64,000 nt of DNA from Noviherbaspirillum sedimenti (GTDB lineage: Bacteria; Pseudomonadota; Gammaproteobacteria; Burkholderiales; Burkholderiaceae_D): assembly GCF_003590835.1 (NCBI RefSeq), contig NZ_QYUQ01000002.1, positions 2,046,001 through 2,110,000 on the forward strand, read 5' to 3'. Below, piece by piece: positions 35,041-45,780 of this stretch (the first letter of the stretch is position 1; every line of letters begins with the position of its first letter). The notes beneath the pieces are model-generated. The model did no database searches and was not told the DNA's origin. It saw nothing but the letters and a program-made list of their open reading frames with translations. The translations under genes and the position numbers were made by a program.

Positions 35041-36333
35041 TCAAGTTTCAATTTTGTTAATTAATCTCACTTCACGTTGCGGGTAAGGAATGTTTATGTT
35101 GTTCGCGCTCAAGGCACGCAAGATAGCGACATTTACATCAGACAACACATTCGCCTTGCCATTCTCGGGATCGGCGATCCAGAAACCAATTTCCAGGTCC
35201 AGGCCATCAGCCCCGAGATTCAGGAGAAAAACGGTCGGCGCCGGATCCTGGCTCACCCTTGGCACGCCGGCAGTAGTATCCAGCAACAATTTCAGTACAT
35301 GGTCGATATCCGATTCATACCCCACCGTCACCTTGGTAGCCTGGCGAATCGAGCGATCGCTCAGATACTGGTTTTGTACTGCATTGGAAAGCAGCATTTC
35401 ATTGGGGATGATGGCTTCAACGCCGTCGCCACCGCGCAGGGTGGTGTAACGGGTATTGATCTCACGGATTGCCCCGGTATATTTATCGACCGTCACCACA
35501 TCGCCAATAGCCAGGCTGCGCTCGAGCAGGATGATGAAGCCCGAGACGTAATTGCTGACGATTTTTTGCAAGCCCAGGCCAAGGCCGACGCCGAGGGCGC
35601 CGCCGAACACCGACAATACCGTCAGGTCGATGCCGACCAGCGACAGGCTGAACAACACCGCCACCACGATCAGCACAGATTTGCCAAGGCGGACCATTAC
35701 CACCCGCAGCGAGGGATGCATGCCTTCGATATGCAGCAGGCGCGCTTCCAGCGTCGCGCCAATCCACAGCGCCACGACCAGGGTAATGACGACGAAGACC
35801 GCTGCCTGCAGGATCGCCAACAGGGATACCTGGCTTTTGCCAATGGGCAGCGATGTTTGCCCCAGAAACCCGATCAACTCCGGCAGCAGGCCGGTGATGT
35901 GCAAGGCCACGCCAGCCCATACCAGGGTGGAGAAGCCACGTTCGAACAACAGCTGGGTCGCGCTGATCCGGCCGCCACGCACAAATGCGCGGCGCAGGAT
36001 ATAGAAAGCCAGGCGGATCAGGGCAAAAGAGCCGATCAGTGCAGTCGCAAGACGCAGCAGATTGACTGGCTGCCACTGGCCGAGCAGCCAGCGCGCCAGC
36101 CAGATCAGCAGCAGTGCCAGCAAGGGCCACAGCGCCGGGCCGATGCCTTCCACGCCCAGACGCCGCAGGCGCTGCTCGCGGTCCTGTGCCGACAGGCGCG
36201 GCCGCAACAGGCGCGCCAGGCCCCAGGAGACGGCAATGCACAGGCCGATCGTGACGATTTGCCAAAATACATCCGGATGCTGCAGGTCGTTCCAGACGTC
36301 CTGCCACAGCGGTGACAACAGCGTCGACTTCAT
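35041..36333 (-). CDS. MscS-family mechanosensitive ion channel
   Basis: A 430-residue inner-membrane channel protein with five or six hydrophobic segments in the first 230 residues and the MscS core after that. The pore-lining helix is GALGVGLGLGLQKIVSNYVS, followed by FIILLERSLAIGDVV and the beta domain (TYTGAIREI-like, then TTLRGGDGVEAIIPNEMLL). It should open on hypo-osmotic shock to release solutes. The ATG at 36333 lies four bases after the rRNA methyltransferase stop, so the two genes may be co-transcribed. Confidence 0.92.
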   Translation of the reverse strand: MKSTLLSPLWQDVWNDLQHPDVFWQIVTIGLCIAVSWGLARLLRPRLSAQDREQRLRRLGVEGIGPALWPLLALLLIWLARWLLGQWQPVNLLRLATALIGSFALIRLAFYILRRAFVRGGRISATQLLFERGFSTLVWAGVALHITGLLPELIGFLGQTSLPIGKSQVSLLAILQAAVFVVITLVVALWIGATLEARLLHIEGMHPSLRVVMVRLGKSVLIVVAVLFSLSLVGIDLTVLSVFGGALGVGLGLGLQKIVSNYVSGFIILLERSLAIGDVVTVDKYTGAIREINTRYTTLRGGDGVEAIIPNEMLLSNAVQNQYLSDRSIRQATKVTVGYESDIDHVLKLLLDTTAGVPRVSQDPAPTVFLLNLGADGLDLEIGFWIADPENGKANVLSDVNVAILRALSANNINIPYPQREVRLINKIET

Positions 36334-36337
36334 GAGA

Positions 36338-37594
36338 TTACTTCCGGCGTTGCAGGACCGCGGCAAAGAAACCGTCGGTCTGGTGTCGTTGCGGCGTCAG
36401 TTGCAGGTAGTCCTGCATCTCCAGGGCGATCTTTTGCTCGGCCAGCACTTCGTGCATCGGCACCAGGCTGAAGTCTTCGTGGCTCGCCAGGAATTGTTCG
36501 ACGATCGCCTGGTTTTCCTCATCCAGCAGGCTGCAGGTGGCATACACCAGGCGCCCGCCCGCCTTCACCAGGCGCGCCGCGCCGGCCAGGATCGCCGCCT
36601 GCTTGACGTTGAGCTCGGCAACCGACGCCGGCGTCTGGCGCCATTTCATGTCCGGATTACGGCGCAGGGTGCCCAGGCCGCTGCAGGGCGCATCGACCAG
36701 CACGCGGTCGACCTTGCCGGCCAGGCGCTTGACCTTGGTATCGTTTTCATGCGCGATCAGGACCGGGTGCACGTTCGACAAACCGCTGCGCGCCAGACGC
36801 GGCTTGAGCTTGGCCAGGCGCTTATCGGAGACGTCGAAGGCGTACAGGCGGCCGGTGTTGCGCATGTTCGCGCCCAGCGCCAGGGTCTTGCCGCCGGCGC
36901 CAGCGCAGAAATCGACCACCATTTCGCCACGCTTGGCGCCGACGATCTGCGCCAGCAACTGGCTGCCTTCGTCCTGCACTTCGATGGCGCCGCTCTGGAA
37001 CAACGGCAAGTTCTGCAGCGCCGGTTTCTTGTGGATGCGGATGCCCAGCGGCGAGTATGGCGTCGGTTCGGCAATGATGGGGGCTGCAGCCAGTTCGCGC
37101 ACCACATCCTCGCGCGCGGCTTTCAGGGCATTCACGCGCAAGTCCAGCGGCGCCGGCCGGTTCATCGCTTCGGTCAGTTCCACCAGCCCGGCTTCGCCTT
37201 CGCGCGCCAGCAGCTTGTCGAACAACCAGGACGGCAGATTGCTGCGCAATGCCAGCGGCAGGGTAGCGCGGTCGATCTGCAGCACCCGCGTGAGCCAGTC
37301 GACCTCTTCCGGCAGCAGCCCGCCCAGGGAATCGATGCCGACCGTATCGGCCAGGCCCAGCAGGCTGATGCGGCGCATGGCCGCACCGATACCAGACTCG
37401 GCGAAATTGGTATAGACCAGCCGGTTGCGCAGGATGGCGTACACGGCTTCGGCGATCACGCCGCGCTCGCGCGACCCCAGCTTGGGATGCTCGCGAAAAT
37501 AGCGCGACAGGGTAACGTCGGCCGGGCCGGTAAGGCGCAAGACTTCGCGCAAGACTTCGTCGGTATGACCGATGATTGCGGGAGGCAATCTCAT
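36338..37594 (-). CDS. RsmB/NOP-family rRNA (cytosine-5) methyltransferase
   Basis: A 418-residue S-adenosylmethionine-dependent RNA methyltransferase. It has an N-terminal NusB-like helical part (residues 1-140) and a Rossmann core with VVDFCAGAGGKTLALG binding the cofactor, then the two catalytic motifs VDAPCSGLGTLRRNPD and YATCSLLDEEN, with both cysteines present. Target is probably C967 of 16S rRNA, as for RsmB, though other NOP members cannot be ruled out. It follows purN by 47 bases. Confidence 0.9.
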   Translation of the reverse strand: MRLPPAIIGHTDEVLREVLRLTGPADVTLSRYFREHPKLGSRERGVIAEAVYAILRNRLVYTNFAESGIGAAMRRISLLGLADTVGIDSLGGLLPEEVDWLTRVLQIDRATLPLALRSNLPSWLFDKLLAREGEAGLVELTEAMNRPAPLDLRVNALKAAREDVVRELAAAPIIAEPTPYSPLGIRIHKKPALQNLPLFQSGAIEVQDEGSQLLAQIVGAKRGEMVVDFCAGAGGKTLALGANMRNTGRLYAFDVSDKRLAKLKPRLARSGLSNVHPVLIAHENDTKVKRLAGKVDRVLVDAPCSGLGTLRRNPDMKWRQTPASVAELNVKQAAILAGAARLVKAGGRLVYATCSLLDEENQAIVEQFLASHEDFSLVPMHEVLAEQKIALEMQDYLQLTPQRHQTDGFFAAVLQRRK

Positions 37595-37641
37595 GGGGAA
37601 TCCTTCAGTAATATTACAGGTTGGCGCAGGCGCTCTTGCTG

Positions 37642-38256
37642 TTATTGCGCCTGGTCGGCGAGATGGACGCGGCCGTTCTCAATCGACAGACGCCCTTCGA
37701 CAAACCAGCGCACCGCGCGCGGATAGATGATGTGTTCCTGCGCCAGCACCCGCTCGGCCAGCACATGCTCGGTATCGTCCTGCAGCACCGGCACGGCTGC
37801 CTGCGCAACGATGGGTCCGTGGTCGAGGTCGGCAGTGACGAAATGCACGCTCGCCCCATGCACCTTGACGCCGAAGCTCAAGGCTTGCTGGTGCGTGGCC
37901 AAACCGGGAAAACTCGGCAGCAGCGATGGGTGGATATTCAGCAGGCGCCCGTCATAATGCTCGACGAAGGGCGCAGTCAGAATGCGCATGAAACCGGCCA
38001 GCACCACCAGATCGGGGGTGTAGCTGTCGATTTTCGCGCGCAGGGCAGCATCGAAGTCGGACCGCTCCGGGTAGTCCTTGCTGACCACCACAGCAGTCGG
38101 GATACCGGCAGCTGCCGCGTATTCCAGACCGCTCGCGTCGGCGCGATTGCTGATGATGGCGGCGATACGCGCCGGCCATTTTTCCGCGCGTGCCGCCTCG
38201 ACGATGGCTTGCATGTTGCTGCCGCGTCCGGAAATCAGGATCACAATGTTTTTCAT
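37642..38256 (-). CDS. purN: Phosphoribosylglycinamide formyltransferase
   Basis: Transfers a formyl group from 10-formyltetrahydrofolate to GAR in purine synthesis. The 204-residue protein starts MKNIVILISGRGSNMQAIVE and has VVLAGFMRILTAPFVEHYDG and the catalytic block NIHPSLLPSFPG (Asn and His) followed by GASVHFVTADLDHGPIVAQ with the catalytic Asp. Starts at 38265 and 38256 are both possible; 38256 matches the family N terminus. Confidence 0.96.
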   Translation of the reverse strand: MKNIVILISGRGSNMQAIVEAARAEKWPARIAAIISNRADASGLEYAAAAGIPTAVVVSKDYPERSDFDAALRAKIDSYTPDLVVLAGFMRILTAPFVEHYDGRLLNIHPSLLPSFPGLATHQQALSFGVKVHGASVHFVTADLDHGPIVAQAAVPVLQDDTEHVLAERVLAQEHIIYPRAVRWFVEGRLSIENGRVHLADQAQ

Positions 38257-38313
38257 GGCCGGCATTGTACCGTACCGCCGCCCTTGCCCGGCAGGATGCC
38301 GCGCTAGCGCTGC

Positions 38314-38769
38314 CTATTGAAAGGAATAAAACACCCTGAAGGGGACTTTCTTGTCGGCCCAGAAATCGGCGGCATCGCGGAACACGTCCAGCAGGGTTTC
38401 GCGGGCTTCCTTGTCGAATTTTGGCGTGTTCGGAAGTTGCTCCAATACAATCAAAAAGCCCGGTTGCTGACCCGATTTATGTGTCAAATCGGTCAGGCAA
38501 TCTTCGAGGGCATCGAAATTCTTGCCGAAATGCTTGGGAAAATGAAACGCACTGGCGATGATCCCCAGGACTTGCTGCTTGGTAGTTGCATCTGCACAAT
38601 AGGCATATAGAAAATGCTGGCCCAGGCGCGCGGCTTCCTGCTGCAAATCGGTCACCCGAAAGGCGCGGATCGACTGCACTACATTGGGCGAAACGGTCAC
38701 CAGCAAATTCACACTTTCCTCGCCGGTGCCTTTACTCTCTGATACGCTTGAAACTGACATAGTGGTCAT
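38314..38769 (-). CDS. Barstar-family ribonuclease inhibitor
   Basis: A 151-residue protein whose second half fits barstar: AFHFPKHFGKNFDALEDCLTDL, holding the barnase-binding Asn-Phe-Asp-Ala helix region, then FLIVLEQLPNTP. The N-terminal extension of about 40 residues is polar and not part of the fold. It sits directly after the ribonuclease gene and overlaps its end by 38 bases with this start (38769); 38760 is an alternative. It should protect the cytoplasm from any ribonuclease that fails to be exported. Confidence 0.85.
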   Translation of the reverse strand: MTTMSVSSVSESKGTGEESVNLLVTVSPNVVQSIRAFRVTDLQQEAARLGQHFLYAYCADATTKQQVLGIIASAFHFPKHFGKNFDALEDCLTDLTHKSGQQPGFLIVLEQLPNTPKFDKEARETLLDVFRDAADFWADKKVPFRVFYSFQ

Positions 38770-39115
38770 CGGTATAAAAGTATTCCTGTCCCTGTGGTGG
38801 CGCACCACCGGCAATGATGCGGCGTGCGCCACGGTGGCGCACGCCAGGCGTTTTCACCGTATATTCACGATAATACCCGCGCTGCTCCCTTGGCAAAATC
38901 CCCTCATAATTCCGAAACACCACGCCATCCCGGGCGTACGGGAAGGGTCCGCCTTGCTTGATCAGGGATAAGGTTTGCCGTGCCTCGACCGGCAACTCGC
39001 GCACCGCGATCCCATCGAGCGGCGCCGGCCCCCTGGCCCAGACACTTAAGGAAAGAAACAAGGCGATGAAAGCAAAAACAATGCTTTTCGCGATGTTCAT
39101 GGCAGAATATTTCAT
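38732..39115 (-). CDS. Secreted barnase-like ribonuclease
   Basis: A 127-residue protein with a signal peptide (SIVFAFIALFLSLSVWA, cleavage about residue 27) and the N1/T1 guanyl-preferring ribonuclease fold. The catalytic triad of barnase (Glu73, Arg87, His102) is matched by the Glu in YYREYTVKTPG, the Arg in HRGARRIIAGG, and the His in TDDHYVSFKRI. The motif FRNYEGILP precedes them as in the family. It would act outside the cytoplasm. Overlap with the barstar gene ensures coupled synthesis. Starts 39115 and 39100 both leave the signal peptide intact. Confidence 0.88.
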   Translation of the reverse strand: MKYSAMNIAKSIVFAFIALFLSLSVWARGPAPLDGIAVRELPVEARQTLSLIKQGGPFPYARDGVVFRNYEGILPREQRGYYREYTVKTPGVRHRGARRIIAGGAPPQGQEYFYTDDHYVSFKRIRE

Positions 39116-39352
39116 AATAGCAATACTATGTTTCTGAGACAAATGTTCGGTTTAGATACCGTAGCGTAACTTGTTGCAGACAATGAATCAACTAATTTCC
39201 ATTTAAACAACAACGCGCGACAAGCCGGATCCGCCTACGAACAAAGGCAGCGGAAACAAATTGTTTCAAAATTTACCGGTGTTTGACGCAAGGATTTTGG
39301 CATTCGACGACAAATTGGCGTTTAATAGCAATGAATAACCAAGGAATCCATC

Positions 39353-39715
39353 ATGAAATCCGCCCTCTTCCCCAGCACCCTGTTGGCAATTGCCTTTGCC
39401 TTGCTCGCCAGCGCACCCGCAGCCCAGGCAGGCGACCGATCGGGCGTCAACTGGTCGATCAGCGTTGGGGCGGGGCCAGCAGTGGTCTACGCACCGCCGC
39501 CGGTCGTCTATTCCTATCCCCAGCCGGTGTATGTGCAGCCGCAACCGGTGTATGTCGAGCAGCCGCCGGTGATCGTGTATGGCGCGCCCGGCTATGTCAC
39601 CTATAGCCAACCGTATTATGTCGAGCGCCCGCGCCACCGTCATCACCATCACGACCGCGGCCACAATGACGGCAATGCCCGCCAAGGCGCCTGGGGCTAC
39701 CGCGACCGGGATTGA
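39353..39715 (+). CDS. Secreted Pro/Tyr/Val-rich low-complexity protein
   Basis: A 120-residue protein with a signal peptide ending at AQA (residue 26). The mature part has degenerate repeats of the kind PVVY, PQPVYV, PPVIVY and ends in a His/Arg-rich tail (RPRHRHHHHDRGH). No catalytic motif is seen. Such proteins occur in the envelope of many Burkholderiales; the His tail could bind metal. An AAGGA site lies seven bases upstream of the ATG. Confidence 0.8.
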   Translation: MKSALFPSTLLAIAFALLASAPAAQAGDRSGVNWSISVGAGPAVVYAPPPVVYSYPQPVYVQPQPVYVEQPPVIVYGAPGYVTYSQPYYVERPRHRHHHHDRGHNDGNARQGAWGYRDRD

Positions 39716-39733
39716 TCCCCCTGCTTCATCCTC

Positions 39734-40975
39734 CTACTCTGCCCCAGCCGACATTTGCTCGACGACCGATGGCGCCACCGGCCCGCGCCGGCTGACGCGA
39801 CGGTCGGCGCCAAAGAAAGCCAGCACGTCATCACGCCGCGCCTGCGTATCCTTCACACCGAGCCGGATCAGCTCACTCGTATAACTCGCCTCGAACAGCA
39901 GATAGGACGCCAACGCTGCGCCGCGCACTTCAGTGGCGCCGATGCCGCGCAACAGCGTCCTGATCGGTAACGGCAGGCTGCCGACATGACGGCTGGCGAT
40001 GTCGTCGAGCCGTTCCGATGGGGCGATGATCAGCATGTCGATCGGCCGCAGCGAGGTTTTCCCGCGATGCTCTTCCGGCAGGTAAGACAAGGTATTGTTG
40101 ATGCGGTTCAGGCGTTCGATATCCACCGCCAGGCTATCTAGGAAAATGCTGGAGAGCGCGTGGCCGGCGATTTGCGCCAGGCTCGGATAGGTCGCCGCCG
40201 CGCGGGCCTCCGGGGCCGGCTCGACCAGGCGCCCGGCGCCGATCACCAGCACCTTGTCGGCCCCCAGATGGATCGCCGGCGAAATCGGCGCCAGCTGGCG
40301 CATCGAGCCATCGCCGAAATATTCGCGATGGCCATTGCAATAGATCGGTGTAGCGGGAAAAATCAGCGGGATGGCCGACGATGCCAGCAGGTGTTCGACG
40401 CCGATCTGGGTCTGCTGGGCGATGCGCTGGCTGCGCTTCCAGGGCGCGATCTCGGCCGCGCTCTGGTAAAAGGTAATGTGATGCCCGGCGGTATAGGATG
40501 AAGCCGTCACTGCCAGCGCGTGCAGGTCGCCGCTGGCCAGCGCGGCATCCAGGCGCGGCAGGTCCAGCATGCGATGCAGCAGGCTGACCAGCGGCGTATT
40601 GTTGAGCAGCGAATTGGGCGGGTTGGCGTGCCAGGCGCGCAAGAGCCAGCCGAAAGACATGAGCGACAGCCAGCGGGCGCCGGAGCGCAGCACCCCAAGC
40701 GAATCGGCGCGATAGACTTGCTCGGCCGCGAAATTATCCCAGACCGCCAGCAATTTTCCGACGCCTTCGGCGAAGTTGTCGGCGCGGCAGGCCAGCGCGG
40801 TGGCATTGATGGCGCCGGCGGAGGTGCCGCAGATGATGTCGAACGGCGAACTTTGCGAAGCCCAGCCGGCGTCGTGCAGGATTTCCTGCACGGCCTGCAG
40901 TACGCCCACCTGGTAGGCGGCGCGCGCGCCGCCGCCAGTCAATAACAGGCCGATTTTATTTTGATCTCCCACCAT
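39734..40975 (-). CDS. Patatin-like phospholipase
   Basis: A 413-residue protein with the patatin catalytic set: oxyanion-hole motif GGGARAAYQ near residue 14, nucleophile elbow GTSAG near residue 50 and the Asp in FGDGSM near residue 220. It would hydrolyse acyl ester bonds of phospholipids. No signal peptide is seen. It resembles the YchK/RssA group in its N-terminal part, and has a C-terminal helical extension of about 150 residues. It is tail to tail with the Pro/Tyr-rich gene. Confidence 0.9.
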   Translation of the reverse strand: MVGDQNKIGLLLTGGGARAAYQVGVLQAVQEILHDAGWASQSSPFDIICGTSAGAINATALACRADNFAEGVGKLLAVWDNFAAEQVYRADSLGVLRSGARWLSLMSFGWLLRAWHANPPNSLLNNTPLVSLLHRMLDLPRLDAALASGDLHALAVTASSYTAGHHITFYQSAAEIAPWKRSQRIAQQTQIGVEHLLASSAIPLIFPATPIYCNGHREYFGDGSMRQLAPISPAIHLGADKVLVIGAGRLVEPAPEARAAATYPSLAQIAGHALSSIFLDSLAVDIERLNRINNTLSYLPEEHRGKTSLRPIDMLIIAPSERLDDIASRHVGSLPLPIRTLLRGIGATEVRGAALASYLLFEASYTSELIRLGVKDTQARRDDVLAFFGADRRVSRRGPVAPSVVEQMSAGAE

Positions 40976-41069
40976 GCTGCAAGATTAGCAAAGCCGCCGT
41001 GCCTTGTGGGGATTTCCGAGCGCCGCATGATGCGCAAAACATACGCCCAAGCTCGCGCGGCCGCCAGCC

Positions 41070-41828
41070 TTACTTCGGCTGCATGCGGATGGCGCCGTCC
41101 AGACGAATCGTCTCGCCGTTGAGCATGACGTTTTCGATGATGGTCCTGGCCAGGTGCGCGTACTCGGCCGGCTTGCCCAGGCGCGGCGGGAACGGCACCA
41201 TCTTGCCCAGCGCATCCTGCACTTCCGCCGGCATGCCCAGCAACATCGGCGTTTCGAAAATGCCGGGGGCAATGGTCATGACGCGGATGCCGTTGCGCGA
41301 CAAGTCGCGCGCCATCGGCAGGGTCAGGCCGGCCACCGCCGCCTTGGATGCGGCGTAAGCGGCCTGGCCGATCTGGCCGTCGAAGGCGGCTACCGAGGCC
41401 GTGTTGATGATCACGCCGCGCTCGCCCTGCTCGCCGGCTGCCGTCTTCGACATGGCGTCGGCTGCCAGGCGCGACATGTTGAAGGTGCCGATCAGGTTGA
41501 TGCTGATGACGCGCTGGAACAGGTCGAGCGGGTGCGGGCCTTCCTTGCCGACGGTTTTCGCCGCCGGCGCGATGCCGGCGCAATTGATCAGGCCGCGCAG
41601 GGTGCCGAGCGACTGGGCCGCGGCCACGACCGCTGCGGCATCGCTTTCGGAGGTGACGTCGCACTTGAGGAACTTGCCCTGCAGTTCAGCTGCCAGCTTT
41701 TCGCCGGCTTCGACCTGGACGTCGGCCAGCACCACCTTGCCGCCATTGGCGGCGATCATGCGCGCGCTGGCCGCGCCCAGTCCCGAAGCGGCGCCGGTGA
41801 TGATGAATACGTTATTCTGGATCTGCAT
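41070..41828 (-). CDS. Short-chain dehydrogenase, 3-hydroxyacyl-CoA dehydrogenase type
   Basis: A 252-residue NAD-dependent oxidoreductase of the SDR superfamily. It shows the cofactor motif [14 protein letters not shown], the NCAGIAPA loop, catalytic Ser in [11 protein letters not shown] and the YAASK dyad (Tyr and Lys). The particular C-terminal part, [15 protein letters not shown], fits the type II 3-hydroxyacyl-CoA dehydrogenase (HSD17B10-like) subgroup, which acts in beta-oxidation of straight or branched acyl-CoA. No obvious operon partner is adjacent. Confidence 0.88.
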   Translation of the reverse strand: MQIQNNVFIITGAASGLGAASARMIAANGGKVVLADVQVEAGEKLAAELQGKFLKCDVTSESDAAAVVAAAQSLGTLRGLINCAGIAPAAKTVGKEGPHPLDLFQRVISINLIGTFNMSRLAADAMSKTAAGEQGERGVIINTASVAAFDGQIGQAAYAASKAAVAGLTLPMARDLSRNGIRVMTIAPGIFETPMLLGMPAEVQDALGKMVPFPPRLGKPAEYAHLARTIIENVMLNGETIRLDGAIRMQPK

Positions 41829-41912
41829 GTTGTCCCCTGCCTTGGCAAAATGAAAATTTCAATCGAACACGCACTATAGCGCATCACGCCCCAGGATTCG
41901 AGCGAAAGCGAC

Positions 41913-41940
41913 AACAAAAAAGGCAGCCGCAGCTGCCTTT
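41913..41940 (-). terminator. Rho-independent terminator of hppA
   Basis: A 9-base stem, AAAGGCAGC and GCTGCCTTT with a CGCA loop, 26 bases past the pyrophosphatase stop on the minus strand, followed by six T residues. Confidence 0.88.
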
Positions 41941-41965
41941 CGAAATGGGGATGCGGCGCGACGAC

Positions 41966-44023
41966 CTAGAGGCCGGCCGCCGGCAACAGCGGCACGATCA
42001 GCAACGCAACGATATTGATGATCTTGATTAAGGGGTTGATCGCCGGGCCGGCGGTATCCTTGTAGGGGTCGCCGACGGTGTCGCCGGTCACCGCCGCCTT
42101 GTGGGCGTCGGAGCCCTTACCGCCGTGGTGGCCGTCCTCGATGTATTTCTTGGCATTGTCCCAGGCGCCGCCGCCGGTGCACATCGAAATCGCCACGAAC
42201 AGGCCGGTGACGATGGTGCCCATCAGCAGGCCGCCGAGCGCCACCGGTCCGAGCACCAGGCCGACCACGATCGGCACCACCACCGGCAACAGCGACGGCA
42301 CCACCATTTCCTTGATCGCCGCGGTCGTCAGCATGTCCACCGCTTTGCCATATTCCGGCTTGCCGGTGCCTTCCATGATGCCGGGGATGTCGCGGAACTG
42401 GCGCCGCACTTCCTCGACCACGGCGCCGGCGGCGCGGCCGACCGCTTCCATCGCCATGGCGCCGAACAGGTAAGGAATCAGGCCGCCGAGGAACAGGCCG
42501 ATGATCACCATGTGGTCGGACAGGTCGAAGCGCAGGCTGATGCTGCGCGCTTCCAGCGCATGGGTATAGTCGGCAAACAGCACCAGCGCCGCCAGCCCGG
42601 CCGAGCCGATGGCGTAGCCCTTGGTGACGGCCTTGGTGGTGTTGCCGACGGCGTCGAGCGGATCGGTGATGGCGCGCACGCTGGCCGGCAGATCGGCCAT
42701 TTCGGCGATGCCGCCGGCATTGTCGGTAATCGGCCCGTAGGCGTCCAGCGCCACCACGATGCCGGCCATGCTGAGCATGGCGGTGGCGGCCACTGCAATG
42801 CCGTACAGGCCCGCCAGGCCGTAAGACACCCAGATGGCAGTGCACACGAACAGCACCGGCCACGCGGTGGATTTCATCGACACGCCAAGGCCGGCGATGA
42901 TGTTGGTGCCGTGGCCGGTGGTCGAGGCCTGGGCGATATGCTGGACCGGCGAGAAATTGGTGCCGGTATAGAACTCGGTGATCCACACCATCATGGCGGT
43001 CAGCGCCAGCCCAACCACGCAGGAACCGAACAGGGCAAAGGCGCCGATGCTCTGGCCGCTCGCCACCTGCACCGGCTGCGGGAACAGCCAGTCGGTAACG
43101 AAGTAGAACGCCACCAGCGAAATCACGCCGGCGACAATCAGGCCGCGGTACAGCGCCGGCATGACGTTTTTCATGCCGGGCGAAGCCTTGACGAAATTGC
43201 AGCCGATAATCGATGCGATGATCGACACGGCGCCCAGCAGCAGCGGGTACAGCACGGCGTTGAGCGGCGCGCCGGTGACCATCAGCGCGCCCAGGGTCAT
43301 GGTGGCGATCAGGGTCACGGCATAGGTCTCGAACAGGTCGGCCGCCATGCCGGCGCAATCGCCGACATTGTCGCCGACGTTATCGGCGATCACCGCCGGG
43401 TTGCGCGGGTCGTCCTCGGGGATGCCTGCTTCGACCTTGCCGACCAGGTCGGCGCCGACATCGGCGCCCTTGGTGAAGATGCCGCCGCCCAGGCGCGCAA
43501 AAATCGAGATCAGCGAGGCGCCGAAGGCCAGGCCCAGCAGCGGCTTCAACGCGGCCGCGTCGACATTGACGCCACCGGTGAGGTACCAGAAAAACAGGGA
43601 AACGCCGAGCAGGCCGAGGCCGACCACCAGCATGCCGGTAATCGCCCCGCCGCGGAAGGCCACGTCCAGCGCCGGCCCGATGCCGCGCGTGGCGGCCTGG
43701 GCGGTACGCACGTTGGCGCGCACCGAAACATTCATGCCGATGAAGCCGCAGGCGCCCGACAGGATGGCGCCGAGCACGAAGCCGGCCGCCGTGGTCAAGC
43801 CGAGGAACACGCCGATCAAAATCGCCAGCACGACGCCGACGATGGCGATGGTCTTGTACTGCCGCGCCAGGTAGGCGGCCGCGCCCTGCTGCACGGCGGC
43901 GGCGATTTCCTGCATGCGCGCATTGCCGGGATCCTGCTTGAGGATCCAGCTGCGTGAAATCATGCCGTAGATGACGGCGATCAAGCCGCAGGCGACGGCG
44001 AACCATAGAGCTGCATCTGCCAT
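41966..44023 (-). CDS. hppA: Membrane-bound proton-translocating pyrophosphatase
   Basis: A 685-residue integral membrane pump with about 16 hydrophobic segments; it couples pyrophosphate hydrolysis to H+ movement. The catalytic signature [18 protein letters not shown], followed by [20 protein letters not shown], is fully conserved. The motif [16 protein letters not shown] has Lys at the position where K+-dependent enzymes have Ala, so this should be the K+-independent type. It probably conserves energy from pyrophosphate in biosynthesis. Confidence 0.96.
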   Translation of the reverse strand: MADAALWFAVACGLIAVIYGMISRSWILKQDPGNARMQEIAAAVQQGAAAYLARQYKTIAIVGVVLAILIGVFLGLTTAAGFVLGAILSGACGFIGMNVSVRANVRTAQAATRGIGPALDVAFRGGAITGMLVVGLGLLGVSLFFWYLTGGVNVDAAALKPLLGLAFGASLISIFARLGGGIFTKGADVGADLVGKVEAGIPEDDPRNPAVIADNVGDNVGDCAGMAADLFETYAVTLIATMTLGALMVTGAPLNAVLYPLLLGAVSIIASIIGCNFVKASPGMKNVMPALYRGLIVAGVISLVAFYFVTDWLFPQPVQVASGQSIGAFALFGSCVVGLALTAMMVWITEFYTGTNFSPVQHIAQASTTGHGTNIIAGLGVSMKSTAWPVLFVCTAIWVSYGLAGLYGIAVAATAMLSMAGIVVALDAYGPITDNAGGIAEMADLPASVRAITDPLDAVGNTTKAVTKGYAIGSAGLAALVLFADYTHALEARSISLRFDLSDHMVIIGLFLGGLIPYLFGAMAMEAVGRAAGAVVEEVRRQFRDIPGIMEGTGKPEYGKAVDMLTTAAIKEMVVPSLLPVVVPIVVGLVLGPVALGGLLMGTIVTGLFVAISMCTGGGAWDNAKKYIEDGHHGGKGSDAHKAAVTGDTVGDPYKDTAGPAINPLIKIINIVALLIVPLLPAAGL

Positions 44024-44146
44024 ATTGTCTCCTCCTTGTTATGACGACAAAGTTCAGTTGCTACAACTGCAAAACTTTTCGCGGCCCTTTTGTTTTTTAT
44101 TCTAGGGGGCCGGTTCCGTCAGTGCCTGACAAAAACCCTGGAGATG

Positions 44147-44172
44147 CAAAAAAGCGGACTCAAGGTCCGCTT
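44147..44172 (-). terminator. Rho-independent terminator of adk
   Basis: Stem AAGCGGAC and GTCCGCTT, loop of five bases, starting six bases past the adk stop on the minus strand and followed by a run of T (six bases). Confidence 0.88.
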
Positions 44173-44177
44173 CCGTT

Positions 44178-44903
<726 letters not shown>

Positions 44904-44999
44904 TTATTTATTATATAAATGCTTTTATACCACACTAACTTTGTACGAAACTTACCACAGAAATTGACCAAACTGGGAGTTCGGTCCGTTTTCTGTCAT

Positions 45000-45752
45000 T
45001 CAGCCGTCAAAAAAACGCCTGACCCGCGCCAGGTCTTCGGGTGTGTCGACGCCTGCGGCCGGCGCACTGCCGGTGACATGCACGGCGATCGGATAACCGT
45101 GCCATAACACGCGCAATTGTTCCAGTGCCTCAATCTGCTCCAGCGGCGACACCGCCAGTTGCGGGTAAGCCTGCAGGAAGGCATTGCGGTAGGCATACAG
45201 GCCGATGTGGCGCAGCGGCGCATAGCCGGCGGGCAAAGTCTCGATGGTCCGGGCGAAGCCGTCGCGGTGCCAGGGGATCGCCGCGCGCGAGAAATACAGG
45301 GCGCGCCCGACCTGGTCCAGCACCACCTTGACCACGTTCGGGTTGAATACTTCGGCGACCTCGGTAATCGGATGGGCGGCGGTGGCCATCGGCACGGCCG
45401 GCGCGATGCACGCGGCGGTGGCCGCGATCAGGTCGGGGTCGATCAGCGGCTCGTCGCCCTGCACATTGACCACCACGGCGTCCGGCGCCAGGCCGAGCGC
45501 GGCGGCGACTTCGGCGATGCGGTCGGTGCCCGAGGGATGGTCGGCGCGGGTCATTTGCACGGCAATGCCATGCTGGCGGCAGGCGGCGACGATGTCGGCA
45601 TGATCTGTGGCGACGACCACTTGCGCGGCGCCCGATCGGGCGGCGCGCTCGGCCACGCGCACCACCATGGGCTTGCCGCCAAGGTCGGCCAGCGGCTTGT
45701 TGGGCAGGCGGGTCGAGGCCAGCCGGGCGGGAATAATGACGGTAAAGGACAT
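45000..45752 (-). CDS. kdsB: 3-deoxy-manno-octulosonate cytidylyltransferase
   Basis: Activates Kdo as CMP-Kdo for lipopolysaccharide inner-core synthesis. The 250-residue protein starts [20 protein letters not shown], the signature N terminus, and has [32 protein letters not shown] and the [12 protein letters not shown] block. It is 28 bases downstream of the Trm112 gene and in the same direction as lpxK, so outer-membrane genes are clustered here. Confidence 0.96.
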   Translation of the reverse strand: MSFTVIIPARLASTRLPNKPLADLGGKPMVVRVAERAARSGAAQVVVATDHADIVAACRQHGIAVQMTRADHPSGTDRIAEVAAALGLAPDAVVVNVQGDEPLIDPDLIAATAACIAPAVPMATAAHPITEVAEVFNPNVVKVVLDQVGRALYFSRAAIPWHRDGFARTIETLPAGYAPLRHIGLYAYRNAFLQAYPQLAVSPLEQIEALEQLRVLWHGYPIAVHVTGSAPAAGVDTPEDLARVRRFFDG

Positions 45753-45780
45753 CGTTGTTGTTGCGCCGGTCAGGCGGCGT

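Noticed and set aside
36062..37726. Plus-strand frame of 554 residues opposite mscS and the rRNA methyltransferase
   Set aside because: Spans two real genes and the gap between them, has no domain, and its composition matches a reverse-strand shadow.
42117..43358. Second minus-strand frame inside hppA
   Set aside because: Arg/His/Pro-rich shadow of the real frame without motifs.
42101..43957. Long open frame on the plus strand, about 618 residues, opposite hppA
   Set aside because: Low-complexity product rich in His, Arg and Gly. The pyrophosphatase on the other strand has fully conserved catalytic motifs.
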